Notes under the pieces: generated by a model
Told to the model about the DNA's origin: nothing
Seen by the model: only the letters and a program-made list of their open reading frames with translations
Database searches by the model: none
DNA from: CBDAUN01 sp965214875
GTDB taxonomy: Bacteria; Pseudomonadota; Gammaproteobacteria; Arenicellales; JAJDZL01
Assembly (NCBI GenBank): GCA_965214875.1
Contig: OZ243980.1
Span: 868,001-932,000 of the forward strand
Direction of reading: 5' to 3'
Length of the DNA stretch: 64,000 nucleotides
In this document: positions 24,340-32,999 of the stretch, in pieces
Layout: each line of letters starts with the position of its first letter
Numbering within the stretch: position 1 is the first letter of the stretch
Made by a program: the position numbers and the translations under genes

Positions 24340-25006
24340 TCCGCCTTCGTCTCATAGCGGTGAAGAGGCTAGCTACGGGAGCGACCGGTCGGTCCGGAGC
24401 GCTATGTTGCGGATCATGCAAAGGTAGTCGAGCCGCCGCCGCGAGTTGCGGTCCGGCATCTCCGTCGTCGCCTTGATCTTTTTGGCAAGGCGCATAACCG
24501 TCGCAATCGCAAGCCGTCGGAGCGAGGTCGCGTTCTCGGGCCCGAAGCCGGCCCGGATGCGGCAGTTGCCTTCGTCGAATGTGTCGAGGCCGTCGAGAGT
24601 GCGATGGACTGCTCGATCGACCAGTGCGCCCGGTCATGCTCCAGCAGCACCTTGGCGTCGGCCTGTCCGGCGCTCAGGCTGGTGATGCCGCAAGAGTCCT
24701 CGATGCCGGGGAACTTGAAGGTCTCGCCTCGACACTCGTCCGACTCGCTTGAGAATGCGGCGCACGATCTCGACTTTGGCGAGCATTGCAGTGCTGGCCA
24801 ATCACGCCGGCAAGATGCGCAATCGAATCCGGCAGCGGAATGCAGGCTCCGACCTCGTTGGCATGCTTTTGCCCGGTATTGTCGCCAGGGCTGAGGCAGG
24901 TCTTTTTCCATGCGGCATGAGGCGGCCATGCCTGACCGCGCCGAGCACATGCAGCCGGCACCTGTTCCCGTCGCCTGACTTTCGCAAGGTTTTGCATTGA
25001 ATCACG
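24340..25006 (-). mobile_element. ISAs1-family transposase remnant
   Basis: On the minus strand, frame-broken pieces match the order of ISAs1-type DDE transposases. One reads like the cofactor-site end (GDNTGQKHANEVGACIPL for KSNEIPAIPELL). A later one is EHDRAHWSIEQSI followed by FGPENATSLRRLAIATVMRL across frames, equivalent to RNHWGIENSLH and HGPENLALLRRLAL. At least three frameshifts are present and the N-terminal part is absent. It ends just where the acyltransferase gene begins. Confidence 0.65.
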
Positions 25007-26008
25007 TCACTTTGATTTCCGGTGCCTGCGCTTACGGGTCCGTGGATATCGCCGCGGCTCATTTTCTGGATGCGCCTTGAAGCGGCGGTGAAGCCAAAAG
25101 TATTGTTCAGGCGCGTCCTTCACAAGCCGTTCGATTGCGGCATTCATTCGTTCCGCATCCTGTTGCGCATCGCCGGATATGAAATCTTCAGGCAGCAGCG
25201 CGAGATGCAAATCGTAGCCGCGACCTTTCGGCAGCAAAATTGGGTAGCACATCAGCACCCGCGAGTTTCGGAACATGGCCAGTTTTGTCAGTGAACTGTA
25301 GGTTGCTGCTTGAATGCCGAAAAAAGGCGCGAACACTCGCTGAGATCGAATTTTTGCGTTCTGATCCGGCAAATAGAAAAACGGAATAGCCTGATCAAGC
25401 GCTTTGAGCACTGCTTTCGGACTATGCTTGAAGTGATGCATTTGCACAGCATGCGCGCCCTTGCCACGATACAGAGCGTTGATCAGCCGGTAGGGGCTGC
25501 GGTGTCGCTCAAACGCGATTTTATAGCCAAGATTGAACACCGGGTTGATCGGCGCGTCGTACATCGCGATCATGGGCGTGTGTTCGCTGATCGTGCGCAT
25601 GGCGACCATCGCTGAGACAAAATGCGGACATAGCAAAATGACTGAAACATTGTTTTCGAGCAGCGAATCTAAGGTTTCTTTGCCTGTTATTTTGACTTCC
25701 ATTCTGATCCGCCCGGAGCTGGCGAAAATGGCAAACCCCCAACTGAGAATGCCGCATCCGAATTGGCGAAAGCATTCGATCGCCAAGCGGTCGCGGTAGT
25801 CGGGGTCGAATTGGGGAAAGCAAAGTTCGAGATTGCGCTGCACGACGACCCGGCGGCTTCTTGCGAGAGCGAATGCCGCCAGGCCAAGCGCCCGTCCAAG
25901 ATGCCACCTCACATAAGAGGGCAGGGTGCTTGCGAACCGCCATAAGACCGTGGCGGCAATGCCGCCCCAAAGCTCGCCGAGCCTTGGTTCAGTACGGAAA
26001 CGGCTCAT
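25007..26008 (-). CDS. LpxL/HtrB-family acyltransferase lacking the catalytic acid
   Basis: Lipid A late-acyltransferase family member (333 residues), normally transferring a fatty acyl chain to Kdo-lipid IVA at the inner membrane. Conserved features are VVVQRNLELCFPQF near residue 60, an N-terminal membrane helix and PEQYFWLHRRFKAHPENEPRRY near the end. The catalytic HX4(D/E) motif is altered: CPHFVSAM puts Met where Asp or Glu belongs. The neighbouring paralogue has an intact motif. The start at 26008 (MSRFRTEPRLGELWGG) overlaps the upstream gene by 20 bases. It may be inactive, or a paralogue with another role; the sequence is otherwise intact. Confidence 0.85.
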   Translation of the reverse strand: MSRFRTEPRLGELWGGIAATVLWRFASTLPSYVRWHLGRALGLAAFALARSRRVVVQRNLELCFPQFDPDYRDRLAIECFRQFGCGILSWGFAIFASSGRIRMEVKITGKETLDSLLENNVSVILLCPHFVSAMVAMRTISEHTPMIAMYDAPINPVFNLGYKIAFERHRSPYRLINALYRGKGAHAVQMHHFKHSPKAVLKALDQAIPFFYLPDQNAKIRSQRVFAPFFGIQAATYSSLTKLAMFRNSRVLMCYPILLPKGRGYDLHLALLPEDFISGDAQQDAERMNAAIERLVKDAPEQYFWLHRRFKAHPENEPRRYPRTRKRRHRKSK

Positions 26009-26960
26009 CGTCCGGGCGGGTCTTGAACCAGCGCAAGGTCCACATGTATTGCTCTGGAGCACGAAGAATAATTTCTTCAAAAAGAGCGTTCATGGCTCGC
26101 GCATCCGCGTATGTGTCGTTGGCTGGAAAATTTTCAAGCGGCTTGCCGATATCCACGCGGTATAGGCCAGTGTCCGGTTCCAGATGCGCAAACAAAGGCA
26201 GAACCACAGCGTCGGTGATTCGGGCAAGGCGGCCCAGCGTTGTCAGTGTCGCCGCTTTGGTGGCAAAAAAAGGCACAAATATGGACGACTTGATCCCAAA
26301 GTCCTGATCCGGAATATAGACGCAGGCAACGTCATTTTTCAACGCGGTGATCAATCGTTTGATTCCCTGATCTCGACGAAAAAGCTGAAATCCAAAACGG
26401 GCCCGACCCTTGACGACATAGTGGTTGAGTAGCGGATTGCGCATTTGCTTCATCATGGCGCAAACCGGAAAATGGCAAGCTAGTATGGCACCGGCGATAT
26501 CGGTCGCGACCATATGCGGCGTCAGTATGATGACAGCGCGCTTTTCCCAGACTGCCTTGTACCAGTTTTCTATGCCGGATATGTTCATGATGCGGCTGAG
26601 ATTCTTTTCGCTCGCATGCCAAAGCATTCCTAGATCGACCACTGCCTGTCCATACAGGCGGAAGTGATCCTGTACTGTCTGCTGACGCTTTTCAATGGGC
26701 CAATGCGGGAAGCACATTTTAAGATTCGTCAACGTGTAGTGGCGGCGCTTTTTGTTGAACAAGTAGAACATCCTGCCAACGATTGCGCCGATGCGCAACG
26801 CGACTTTTCTTGGCAGTCGGCTGATTGCGAACAGGCCCCCGACGATCAGCCAGCTCCCCCAAAAGCGGGGATGATAAATATCGTCGCCTACGATCGGCTT
26901 GTAGCTCGCATGCGACCCAAGCTTGCTGCTTTCAGGCCGGGATTCGCTGACAGATGCCAT
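25989..26960 (-). CDS. lpxL: Lipid A late acyltransferase
   Basis: Member of the LpxL/HtrB family, 323 residues. The catalytic HX4D motif is present in TPHMVATDIAG (about residue 155). Also visible are a hydrophobic N-terminal segment (WLIVGGLFAISRLP), YTLTNLKMCFPHWP, and PEQYMWTLRWFKTRPDDEPFPY at the end. The product would acylate Kdo2-lipid IVA on the cytoplasmic face of the inner membrane. It heads a two-gene unit with the motif-altered paralogue; the second start lies inside its final codons. Which chain or position it acylates cannot be told from sequence. Confidence 0.92.
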   Translation of the reverse strand: MASVSESRPESSKLGSHASYKPIVGDDIYHPRFWGSWLIVGGLFAISRLPRKVALRIGAIVGRMFYLFNKKRRHYTLTNLKMCFPHWPIEKRQQTVQDHFRLYGQAVVDLGMLWHASEKNLSRIMNISGIENWYKAVWEKRAVIILTPHMVATDIAGAILACHFPVCAMMKQMRNPLLNHYVVKGRARFGFQLFRRDQGIKRLITALKNDVACVYIPDQDFGIKSSIFVPFFATKAATLTTLGRLARITDAVVLPLFAHLEPDTGLYRVDIGKPLENFPANDTYADARAMNALFEEIILRAPEQYMWTLRWFKTRPDDEPFPY

Positions 26961-26973
26961 TGCAACCCTTCGC

Positions 26974-27648
26974 TCAAGCAGATTTGCGGTTCGACGAACG
27001 ATCCATGTCCGATTGTACGGCCAGATACTGCCTCAATTCAGGCAACTGCCGCGCAGCAACCCGAAAATCGTCCCAAGTGTCTACGTCCTGCAGGCATTCA
27101 AGAATGAAGTCGAAATTGAATCCCTGCAACTTGGCGCGTTCGATGATGGTTTGCGCGACATTGGAAGTGCTCCAGTGCATATCGCGAAAGAGCTCAAAAA
27201 CGCACGATTGAGCGCCGATGAAGTAGAAGCCTCCGTCGGCGGATGGCCCCAAGACATTCCGCCCTTGTTCAAGTTGTTCGTAAGCGCATCGAAAGTGCTC
27301 AGGGGTCATGCTGGGGATATCGCTGCCGGTGAGCCCCACTGGAGAGCCGCTCTCTAATCCGTCGCGAATTGCCGCCGCCATTTTCAAGCCGAGATCACCT
27401 GGCCCCTGTTTGCACATTTTGATGCCGGCATTATCAGCGACTTGGCGCAAACCCTTATCCTCATCGTCCGGACTCATCAGCAAGCGGATGGGACCTGGCC
27501 AGCCGCTTGAAGCTGTTTGGAGCGTATGTTCGATTAGCGAACGTGCGATCTTTGCCGCTGTTTCGATAGAACAGTCGGAACACAGCCTAGTTTTTGCCAA
27601 GCCTGGCACAGGCTTTTTTGCGAGCACGGCAAGAATCGGAGCGTTCAT
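26974..27648 (-). CDS. DUF2064 (TIGR04282) nucleotidyl/glycosyltransferase-like protein
   Basis: A 224-residue protein with the nucleotide-diphospho-sugar-transferase-like fold of the DUF2064 family. Motifs: LAVLAKKPVPGLAKTRL at the start, LTGSDIPSMTPEHF in the middle, GPSADGGFYFIGAQ later. These proteins are commonly encoded next to a TIGR04283-type glycosyltransferase, as here. The start at 27648 (MNAPILAVLAKK) follows the upstream stop by one base (TGA-C-ATG). The biochemical substrate is not established for the family. Confidence 0.88.
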   Translation of the reverse strand: MNAPILAVLAKKPVPGLAKTRLCSDCSIETAAKIARSLIEHTLQTASSGWPGPIRLLMSPDDEDKGLRQVADNAGIKMCKQGPGDLGLKMAAAIRDGLESGSPVGLTGSDIPSMTPEHFRCAYEQLEQGRNVLGPSADGGFYFIGAQSCVFELFRDMHWSTSNVAQTIIERAKLQGFNFDFILECLQDVDTWDDFRVAARQLPELRQYLAVQSDMDRSSNRKSA

Positions 27649-27649
27649 G

Positions 27650-28375
27650 TCAGTTTCGCGCCCCTTCATACAGGCGATGCAGCGTTGATGGAGACGCGCC
27701 GAGTGAATGTAGCAGTCTAAGTGTCCACATCAGCGCGATCGTTCGAACATAGCCATTCGATTCCCAGCGCCGCGCTGAGGTGCGGATGCGCGTTCGGATG
27801 CGCGCCGGCGGATGGATTTGCTTTAAGCGCCTGGAAAGAGACACGTCTTCCATGAGGGGAATTACTGGAAATCCTCCAACTTTGTCAAACAGCGTTCTCT
27901 CGACAAATATGCCTTGGTCGCCTGTACAAATCCCGCTCACTGCTGAGCGCAGATTCATCATGCATGCGACCACTTTCATGATTGATGCCGTAGTATCGAA
28001 TTCGACATCGAATCGTCCCCAGCGAAAATCCGAATCAAGCGCTTCTTGCATCAAGCTGATGCCGTCTGGCGGAATGAGCGTGTCCGCGTGAACAAACCAC
28101 AGCAACTCCGCTTCAGCATGCTGAGCGCCTGAATTCATCTGCGAAGCGCGCTGAGGCGCGGCGCAACGCACCAGACGGACTTCAATGCTCGATTGCGAGC
28201 AGAATTGCTCAAGGGCGCACGTGGTCGATGAATTGTCGCTGGCATCTGCGATGATCAATTCGGTTACGCCTGAAATGCGAGAAAATTGACTCAGGTTCGC
28301 GATTGTTGCCGGCATCTCATTGTAGACCGGGACAATGACCGCGGTCTTGAGGTGTTGCTGATTGGCTTGCTTCAC
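27650..28375 (-). CDS. Family 2 glycosyltransferase, TIGR04283 type
   Basis: GT-A fold glycosyltransferase of 241 residues. AVIVPVYNEMPATIANL at the N-terminus and WFVHADTLIPPDG (the metal-binding D-x-D equivalent) define the nucleotide-sugar site; LMEDVSLSRRLKQ carries the ED motif of the catalytic region. It is paired with the DUF2064 gene and separated by about 40 bases from argG upstream on the same strand. No membrane helix is evident beyond a hydrophobic stretch near the C-terminus. Acceptor and sugar are unknown. Confidence 0.88.
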   Translation of the reverse strand: MKQANQQHLKTAVIVPVYNEMPATIANLSQFSRISGVTELIIADASDNSSTTCALEQFCSQSSIEVRLVRCAAPQRASQMNSGAQHAEAELLWFVHADTLIPPDGISLMQEALDSDFRWGRFDVEFDTTASIMKVVACMMNLRSAVSGICTGDQGIFVERTLFDKVGGFPVIPLMEDVSLSRRLKQIHPPARIRTRIRTSARRWESNGYVRTIALMWTLRLLHSLGASPSTLHRLYEGARN

Positions 28376-28414
28376 CGCTGATAGGATAGCGTCGTCAGTC
28401 TAGTGCGGTTCGGT

Positions 28415-29626
28415 TCAGGGCGATGGTGCTCTCGTAGCGCCGACACGAAGCCGCAGAGCATTCAACTTGATGAATCCATCCGCATCTTTTTGGGTGTAGG
28501 CACCGGTTTCATCATCGAATGAAACGATTTTCTCGCTATACAGCGAATCGGTTTGGGAACATCTGCCAGTCACCATCACGTTGCCTTTATGCAGTTGCAG
28601 GCGCACCGAGCCGTTGACATGCTTTTGCGATTCGTCAATCAGCGCCTGCAACGCAATTCTTTCCGGACTGAACCAGTAGCCGTTATAGACCAGTTTCGCA
28701 TAGCGAGGCATTAGGTCGTCTTTAAGGTGTGCAAGTTCGCGGTCTAGGGTTATCGATTCGATCGCGCGGTGTGCCGCATGCAGAATCGTTCCTCCGGGAG
28801 TTTCGTAGCATCCGCGCGATTTCATGCCGATGTAGCGATTTTCGACCAGGTCAATTCGTCCGATGCCGTGGCTTGCTCCTAGTTGATTCAAACGATCAAG
28901 AATTCGCGCAGGCGTGCCGCGCTTCCCGTCTATTGCGACCGCGTCGCCGCCTTCAAACTCGATGACGATGCTCTGCGGCTGGTCCGGCGCGGAGGTCGGG
29001 TCGCAAGTCCATCGCCATATGCTTGCCGGCGGCTCAGCCCAGGGATCTTCCAATTCACCACCTTCATAGGAGATGTGCAACAAATTGGCATCCATCGAAT
29101 AGTCCGCCTGGCCGCTGGTGCGCCTTTCGACCGGTATGCCTTCGCGGTCGGCATAGGCGACTAGCGCTTCGCGAGACATCAGATCCCACTCGCGCCAGGG
29201 CGCGATAATAGTAACATCCGGCATCCGCGCATAGGCGCCAAGTTCAAAACGAATCTGATCGTTTCCTTTCCCGGTTGCGCCGTGCGAAATTGCATCTGCT
29301 CCGGTTCGCTTGGCGATATCGATCATCTCGGCCGCAATCAGCGGTCGTGCGATCGAGGTGCCAAGCAAGTATTGACCCTCATACATCGCATTTGCCCGAA
29401 ACATCGGGAAGACATAGTCTTCAGCGAATTCTTCAGTAAGATATTCGACAAAGACTTCAGCCGCACCGAGCAGTCGCGCTTTGTCCTCGATCGCTTTGAG
29501 GTCTTCGCGCTGACCGATATCAGCGATAAATGCTACGACATCGCATTGATAGGTTTTCTGCAGCCAGCGCAGAATGATGGACGTGTCGAGTCCGCCGGAA
29601 TAGGCAAGTACGATTTTTCTAGGCAC
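28415..29626 (-). CDS. argG: Argininosuccinate synthase
   Basis: Joins citrulline and aspartate with ATP, the penultimate step of arginine synthesis. The 403-residue product has the PP-loop IVLAYSGGLDTSIILRWLQ at its start, SHGATGKGNDQIRFE, and TSGQADYSMDANLLHISYEG, all typical of the family. ArgF, which makes its citrulline substrate, is at 34001 in this window. The gene stands alone as the first of a minus-strand run. The upstream region is decayed and I see only a weak TATAAT-like box near 29672. Confidence 0.97.
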   Translation of the reverse strand: MPRKIVLAYSGGLDTSIILRWLQKTYQCDVVAFIADIGQREDLKAIEDKARLLGAAEVFVEYLTEEFAEDYVFPMFRANAMYEGQYLLGTSIARPLIAAEMIDIAKRTGADAISHGATGKGNDQIRFELGAYARMPDVTIIAPWREWDLMSREALVAYADREGIPVERRTSGQADYSMDANLLHISYEGGELEDPWAEPPASIWRWTCDPTSAPDQPQSIVIEFEGGDAVAIDGKRGTPARILDRLNQLGASHGIGRIDLVENRYIGMKSRGCYETPGGTILHAAHRAIESITLDRELAHLKDDLMPRYAKLVYNGYWFSPERIALQALIDESQKHVNGSVRLQLHKGNVMVTGRCSQTDSLYSEKIVSFDDETGAYTQKDADGFIKLNALRLRVGATRAPSP

Positions 29627-30237
29627 GATTTCCTCGGTTTAAACGATTGTTGACCGGTAGCAAGCGAAAAATTATAAGGGATACTGTGGCTGCTTGCGGA
29701 TTGTGCGGGGATTTTTTTGGGGGGAGGGTCGCCTGTATAGCAGGTTAATGTCGAATTGCAATTCGCCGGCAAGGGATTGTGCTCGGCGCATGCGTTGCGC
29801 CGGGCTCAAATATAACTCCGCAAGATGAGGATGGTTTTGCACACTCCTTGAATCCTCATGCAAGTCTGATTCATCAAATTGAGGCGCATTGCCTTTGTGA
29901 GCGGAGAAGTTGAAGATATCTAGTGGCAGCGAACCTCAAGCATTCACGCCAATAGTCATGCTTACGAGGATCAAGCTGCTCCGAGGGTCGAGGGTCATCA
30001 ACAGCCAGTAAACGATCCGCATATTCTCGGTATTGGCAATGCTTGGGGAATTTGATGCAATGAAGAATGATAGATCTATAGCATCCGAAATAGAGAAATA
30101 TTGCCATTGCAACACCGATGTTGCCGAGCGTGACAATGATCAGCCTGTTTTCGCGCATCGCCATGTCTTCGGTAATTCCGATGCGGTATCGCATGGTTCT
30201 CATCCGCATAGACAGCAAGGTCAGTCCTGAAGAATGA
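29627..30237. other. argG upstream region with degraded sequence
   Basis: No gene I can support. On the minus strand near 30130-30200 an open frame reads RYRIGITEDMAMRENRLIIVTL followed by a hydrophobic run, resembling the last part of the coiled-coil membrane protein at 31818 (MAKRENRLLLAILGG). It is probably a decayed relative. A second small frame at 29672-29863 is unrecognised. Confidence 0.4.
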
Positions 30238-30498
30238 TCATTCGCTTTCCACTGTGAAGATTCGCGGCAACAGTTCTTGAGTCGCAGGCTCTTCCACTCT
30301 GAGGGCTATCCAAATTCGTAAGGCGTAGTGCAAACCTGTGTTCGGGCTCATAGCATGCGAGAGCAGCTTAGCGAGATTTGCGGTGCGACCGGGTTCAATG
30401 TGCGCAGTTTTGCTATATGGACTGTTCGGCAGATGTTTAGGCCCGTAAGTGGTTTGTTCCACAATGCAATTTCGACATGCTTTCAGTCCACAGTTCAT
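30238..30498 (-). CDS. Hypothetical small protein, doubtful
   Basis: Open frame of 86 codons on the minus strand, directly downstream of the PIN toxin gene. The reading is protein-like (LLSHAMSPNTGLHYALRIWI, ALRVEEPATQELLPRIFT) without signal peptide or membrane helix. I recognise no family and there is no convincing ribosome site. It may be the end of a larger lost gene. Reported because it is the only long open frame in its segment. Confidence 0.3.
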   Translation of the reverse strand: MNCGLKACRNCIVEQTTYGPKHLPNSPYSKTAHIEPGRTANLAKLLSHAMSPNTGLHYALRIWIALRVEEPATQELLPRIFTVESE

Positions 30499-30531
30499 GT
30501 GGCTTAACGCACTGTTGCATTGTCTCTTGCT

Positions 30532-30933
30532 CTATTGAATAACCGCCGCCCCAATCGCTTCCGCCGCCGTACGCAACTTTCTATCCAGTGTCGCCAGATG
30601 CATGCTTCGTCTTAGAGCCGTTTCCAAATATGCCGCGTCATACACTGTCAGATCAAATTGACGCGCCAGATTAAGTATCTGCGCCTCGTCATGGTTATCG
30701 TCAATTGAAAGGTTCAGCATCTGACTGTCAGTCAGCGTATCCCACACCTGTTGCTGTGATATCCGTCCACGCCGTTCATTCATCAACAACGCGTTGCGCA
30801 GTTCATACCACCAAATGCGCGGCACAACGCCGCCTTCTTCGAAAATGCGCACCATGGCATTTTCCGCCACAGGGTCATTCTCGTCACCCATACACCACGT
30901 CAAGAATACCGAATTATCGATAACGATAGGCAT
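30532..30933 (-). CDS. PIN-domain toxin (VapC-like)
   Basis: Predicted ribonuclease toxin of 133 residues. The PIN acidic residues are visible: Asp in MPIVIDNSVF, Glu in WWYELRNALL, Asp in DLTVYDAAYLETAL and Asp in HLATLDRKL. The start is ATG 30933; it overlaps the antitoxin stop as TGATG. A TTG at 30936 precedes it. PIN toxins cut tRNA or rRNA; the antitoxin just upstream belongs to the Phd/YefM class. The frame is intact. Confidence 0.88.
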   Translation of the reverse strand: MPIVIDNSVFLTWCMGDENDPVAENAMVRIFEEGGVVPRIWWYELRNALLMNERRGRISQQQVWDTLTDSQMLNLSIDDNHDEAQILNLARQFDLTVYDAAYLETALRRSMHLATLDRKLRTAAEAIGAAVIQ

Positions 30934-31178
30934 CAATAACGGTGCCCTTCATGAATAGTACTCTTAAGCTCATCCAATGACACGCATTTAATATCTCGCC
31001 GCCGCTCGACTATGCGTGTGGCAGCCTTTTTCGCCCGGCACCTGTTGGTATCGACGGGAATCAGGTGTGCAACGGGCTTGCCATGTCTGGTTATAGTTAG
31101 ACTTTCTCCATGCGCCACGCGGTCGAGCAAGCGCGGCAAGTGTGTTTTAGCTTCAAACGCTCCGATCGTATTATTCAT
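30933..31178 (-). CDS. Phd/YefM-family antitoxin
   Basis: An 81-residue antitoxin: NTIGAFEAKTHLPRLLDRVA and GESLTITRHGKPVAHLIPVD form the standard Phd/YefM DNA-binding fold, followed by a charged tail that would wrap the toxin. It precedes the PIN toxin in one transcript with a one-base overlap. Such antitoxins repress their own promoter; the A+T-rich stretch just upstream (31180-31230) with TTAGACTAGATTATACAACTAG is a plausible operator, but I cannot prove it. Confidence 0.9.
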   Translation of the reverse strand: MNNTIGAFEAKTHLPRLLDRVAHGESLTITRHGKPVAHLIPVDTNRCRAKKAATRIVERRRDIKCVSLDELKSTIHEGHRY

Positions 31179-31383
31179 AATCGATCTATTACAATCAAGA
31201 TAAAAGATTAGACTAGATTATACAACTAGTCTGTTTATGTCTAACCGTCGTGCGCGGATTTATGGATTAGCATGAATAAAAGCGAAATCAATCGACCGCA
31301 TTATCCCGCGCTCTAAAGACGGAACAAGCCACATCGATAACCTCCAACTGCTTTACAGTCGTTGCAACAGCGTAAAGGGCGTG

Positions 31384-31777
31384 CATGCGAAAAATTTTCA
31401 GGCAGCATAGCGCTTGACAGCAATCTGGCAGCCGAAAAGCGGGAGAAGGCGCCATGCAAACCGAATGTCCGCACCGCAGATTCTGTCGTCTCGACGCGGT
31501 CCGTGACGAACTTTCGCCGCAGGCCGTCGAGGCGACCACCCTGAAGGCGGTCGGTTGCTCTAGAGCGACCCCCGCGCTCTGGGGCAACCGATGCCGTCGC
31601 CGAGCTGAGCGTCGGCGCGGTCATCAACCGTCGAGCTGGCCCGGTTCGAGCGCTTCTGCAACGCCTGCCGGCCGCATCAGGCGCTCGGACAACGCACGCC
31701 CATGCAGGCGTATAATGAAAACTTCAACCAAAGCGCGCTTGCCGCCTGAAAAGTCTCATATGTATTGAACCAGTACA
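31384..31777 (+). mobile_element. IS481-family remnant (copy C)
   Basis: Left part ATGCGAAAAATTTTCAGGCAGC, transposase start MQTECPHRRFCRLDAVRDEL at 31454, then a deletion of most of the catalytic region, and the tail CNACRPHQALGQRTPMQAYN ending at 31749. The right terminus is TTGAACCAGTACA at 31777. About 40% of the full element remains; it cannot encode transposase. A coiled-coil gene follows at 31818. Confidence 0.8.
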
Positions 31778-31817
31778 AAAACTTGAAAACCCGGTTGGCA
31801 ACGGATAAAATGCGCGT

Positions 31818-32009
31818 ATGAGTGAACTCTCTAATAAAGAACTTGAACATAAAATTGAACTGTTGGAGCGTGACATGAATAATTCATATGAACGGCTACG
31901 GGCCGATATGGCTAAACGGGAAAATAGACTCCTTCTCGCGATCCTCGGCGGGATTGCGCTGGCGACTACGATCCTCGGCGTGTTGATCGCCGGAATACCT
32001 GCGACCTAA
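31818..32009 (+). CDS. Small coiled-coil protein with C-terminal membrane anchor
   Basis: Short member (63 residues) of the family at 5458, 9687 and 10586: a charged coil (LSNKELEHKIELLERDMNNS), the shared YERLRADMAKRENR segment, then a membrane helix (LLLAILGGIALATTILGVLI). It starts 40 bases after an IS481 right end, as do the two other close members. No enzymatic motif, no signal peptide; function unknown. Confidence 0.65.
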   Translation: MSELSNKELEHKIELLERDMNNSYERLRADMAKRENRLLLAILGGIALATTILGVLIAGIPAT

Positions 32010-32185
32010 GTTTCGACTACCGCCGCCAAGCTGGCGGCGCAACTGCCTGCCCCAGCACCATAGATCTAAGTTTTGCTGTCTAACTCAGTTCTTATTGACG
32101 GCATATTGGTCCACGTATACCTTCTGAAACCGGTAATGAACAGGGCGACCGAAGTCGCCCATTCTGTGTTTCGGTCAGTCCCGCT

Positions 32186-32397
32186 TCACTTTATGGTAAA
32201 GGTGAAGTCGCACCACGCGGCATAGGGCGGGGCACCCGCGTCTCGCATCTCTGGCGTGGGCCAGTTGGGCGGGCCGCAGTTATTACCTCCGCCTTTGAAG
32301 GTAGCTAAATACCCAGCGGAATCGATATTAGACAAGCCACTTGGTGGTATTGGCATCCTCGTTCTTCACAAGGGCGCTGCGGCAGGCTTGCGTCCGG
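32186..32397 (-). pseudogene. C-terminal remnant of another exported protein
   Basis: On the minus strand, QACRSALVKNEDANTTKWLV is followed one frame over by SNIDSAGYLATFKGGGNNC and a Pro/Trp/Cys-rich end with WCDFTFTIK, stop at 32186. The composition resembles the other exported proteins in the window. It lies immediately after the stop of the gene at 32398, so two genes may have been fused and frameshifted here. Confidence 0.45.
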
Positions 32398-32973
32398 CTA
32401 CTGGGTGGTGCCGTCGGTCTCGCCCCACTCGTTGACCCTTGCGCAGCCCTCGCCTCCGGTGAACAGGAAGTAGGCACTGCCTGTCTCCGTCCATTGCGAG
32501 GTGTTTCTGGGCGGAGCGATGACCGGCACCACGAGCTGGCCCGGGCCGGCCATGGGATTGCTGGCATTCCGATTGCTCCAGATGTAGGCGCCGGCCTTAG
32601 GGCGCACCTCGATGATGTTCTCGCCGAGCACGCCGTCCGCGAAGCCAATGGAGTTCCTCCCGCCGAGCGCGTTCTGCCAAGTCCCCCTGTTCTGACCCGC
32701 AGTGCGCCACTCCCAGTCGGTGAACTCGGCACCGGCGCGGACGTCACTGCGCGTTTCGAGAAAACCCAGGGAGATGTTAAAGCTGCTCCGCGTCGCGGTG
32801 CTGTTGGTAGACGATAGGATCAGCTTCATGCGGCCGGGCGTGGCGTGATCGCCGTAGCCGTCCACGAAGATTCCGCCGGAGACGGATTCGAGCTTGACTG
32901 TGCAGATGCCAGGGTTGCGGCGAGGTGGCGTTTGCGCCTGCGCCGGTCCTGCAAGCAGCGGGAAGCACATCAT
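32398..32973 (-). CDS. Exported protein, paralogue of 44042, leader truncated by IS481 tail
   Basis: 191 residues from ATG 32973. What remains of the signal peptide is MMCFPLLAGPAQAQ; the mature part shares long blocks with the protein at 44042: HATPGRMKLILSSTN, WEWRT, VLGENIIEVRPKAGAYIWSN and GSAYFLFTGGEGCARVNE. The basic N-terminus and any poly-C tract are missing: sequence upstream of about 33000 is IS481 tail in opposite orientation, joined at a short GGCGCCCT-like homology. Domain unknown; probably beta-rich and secreted or surface-bound. Likely poorly expressed now. Confidence 0.65.
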   Translation of the reverse strand: MMCFPLLAGPAQAQTPPRRNPGICTVKLESVSGGIFVDGYGDHATPGRMKLILSSTNSTATRSSFNISLGFLETRSDVRAGAEFTDWEWRTAGQNRGTWQNALGGRNSIGFADGVLGENIIEVRPKAGAYIWSNRNASNPMAGPGQLVVPVIAPPRNTSQWTETGSAYFLFTGGEGCARVNEWGETDGTTQ

Positions 32974-32999
32974 CGCGGCTGCCGCGAGGGCGCCCTGAA

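Noticed and set aside
31741..31760. GCCGCCTGAA in IS481 tails as a variant DNA uptake sequence
   Set aside because: It is the Ala-Ala-stop end of the transposase in each copy, one base off the neisserial core, and is explained by the coding sequence.
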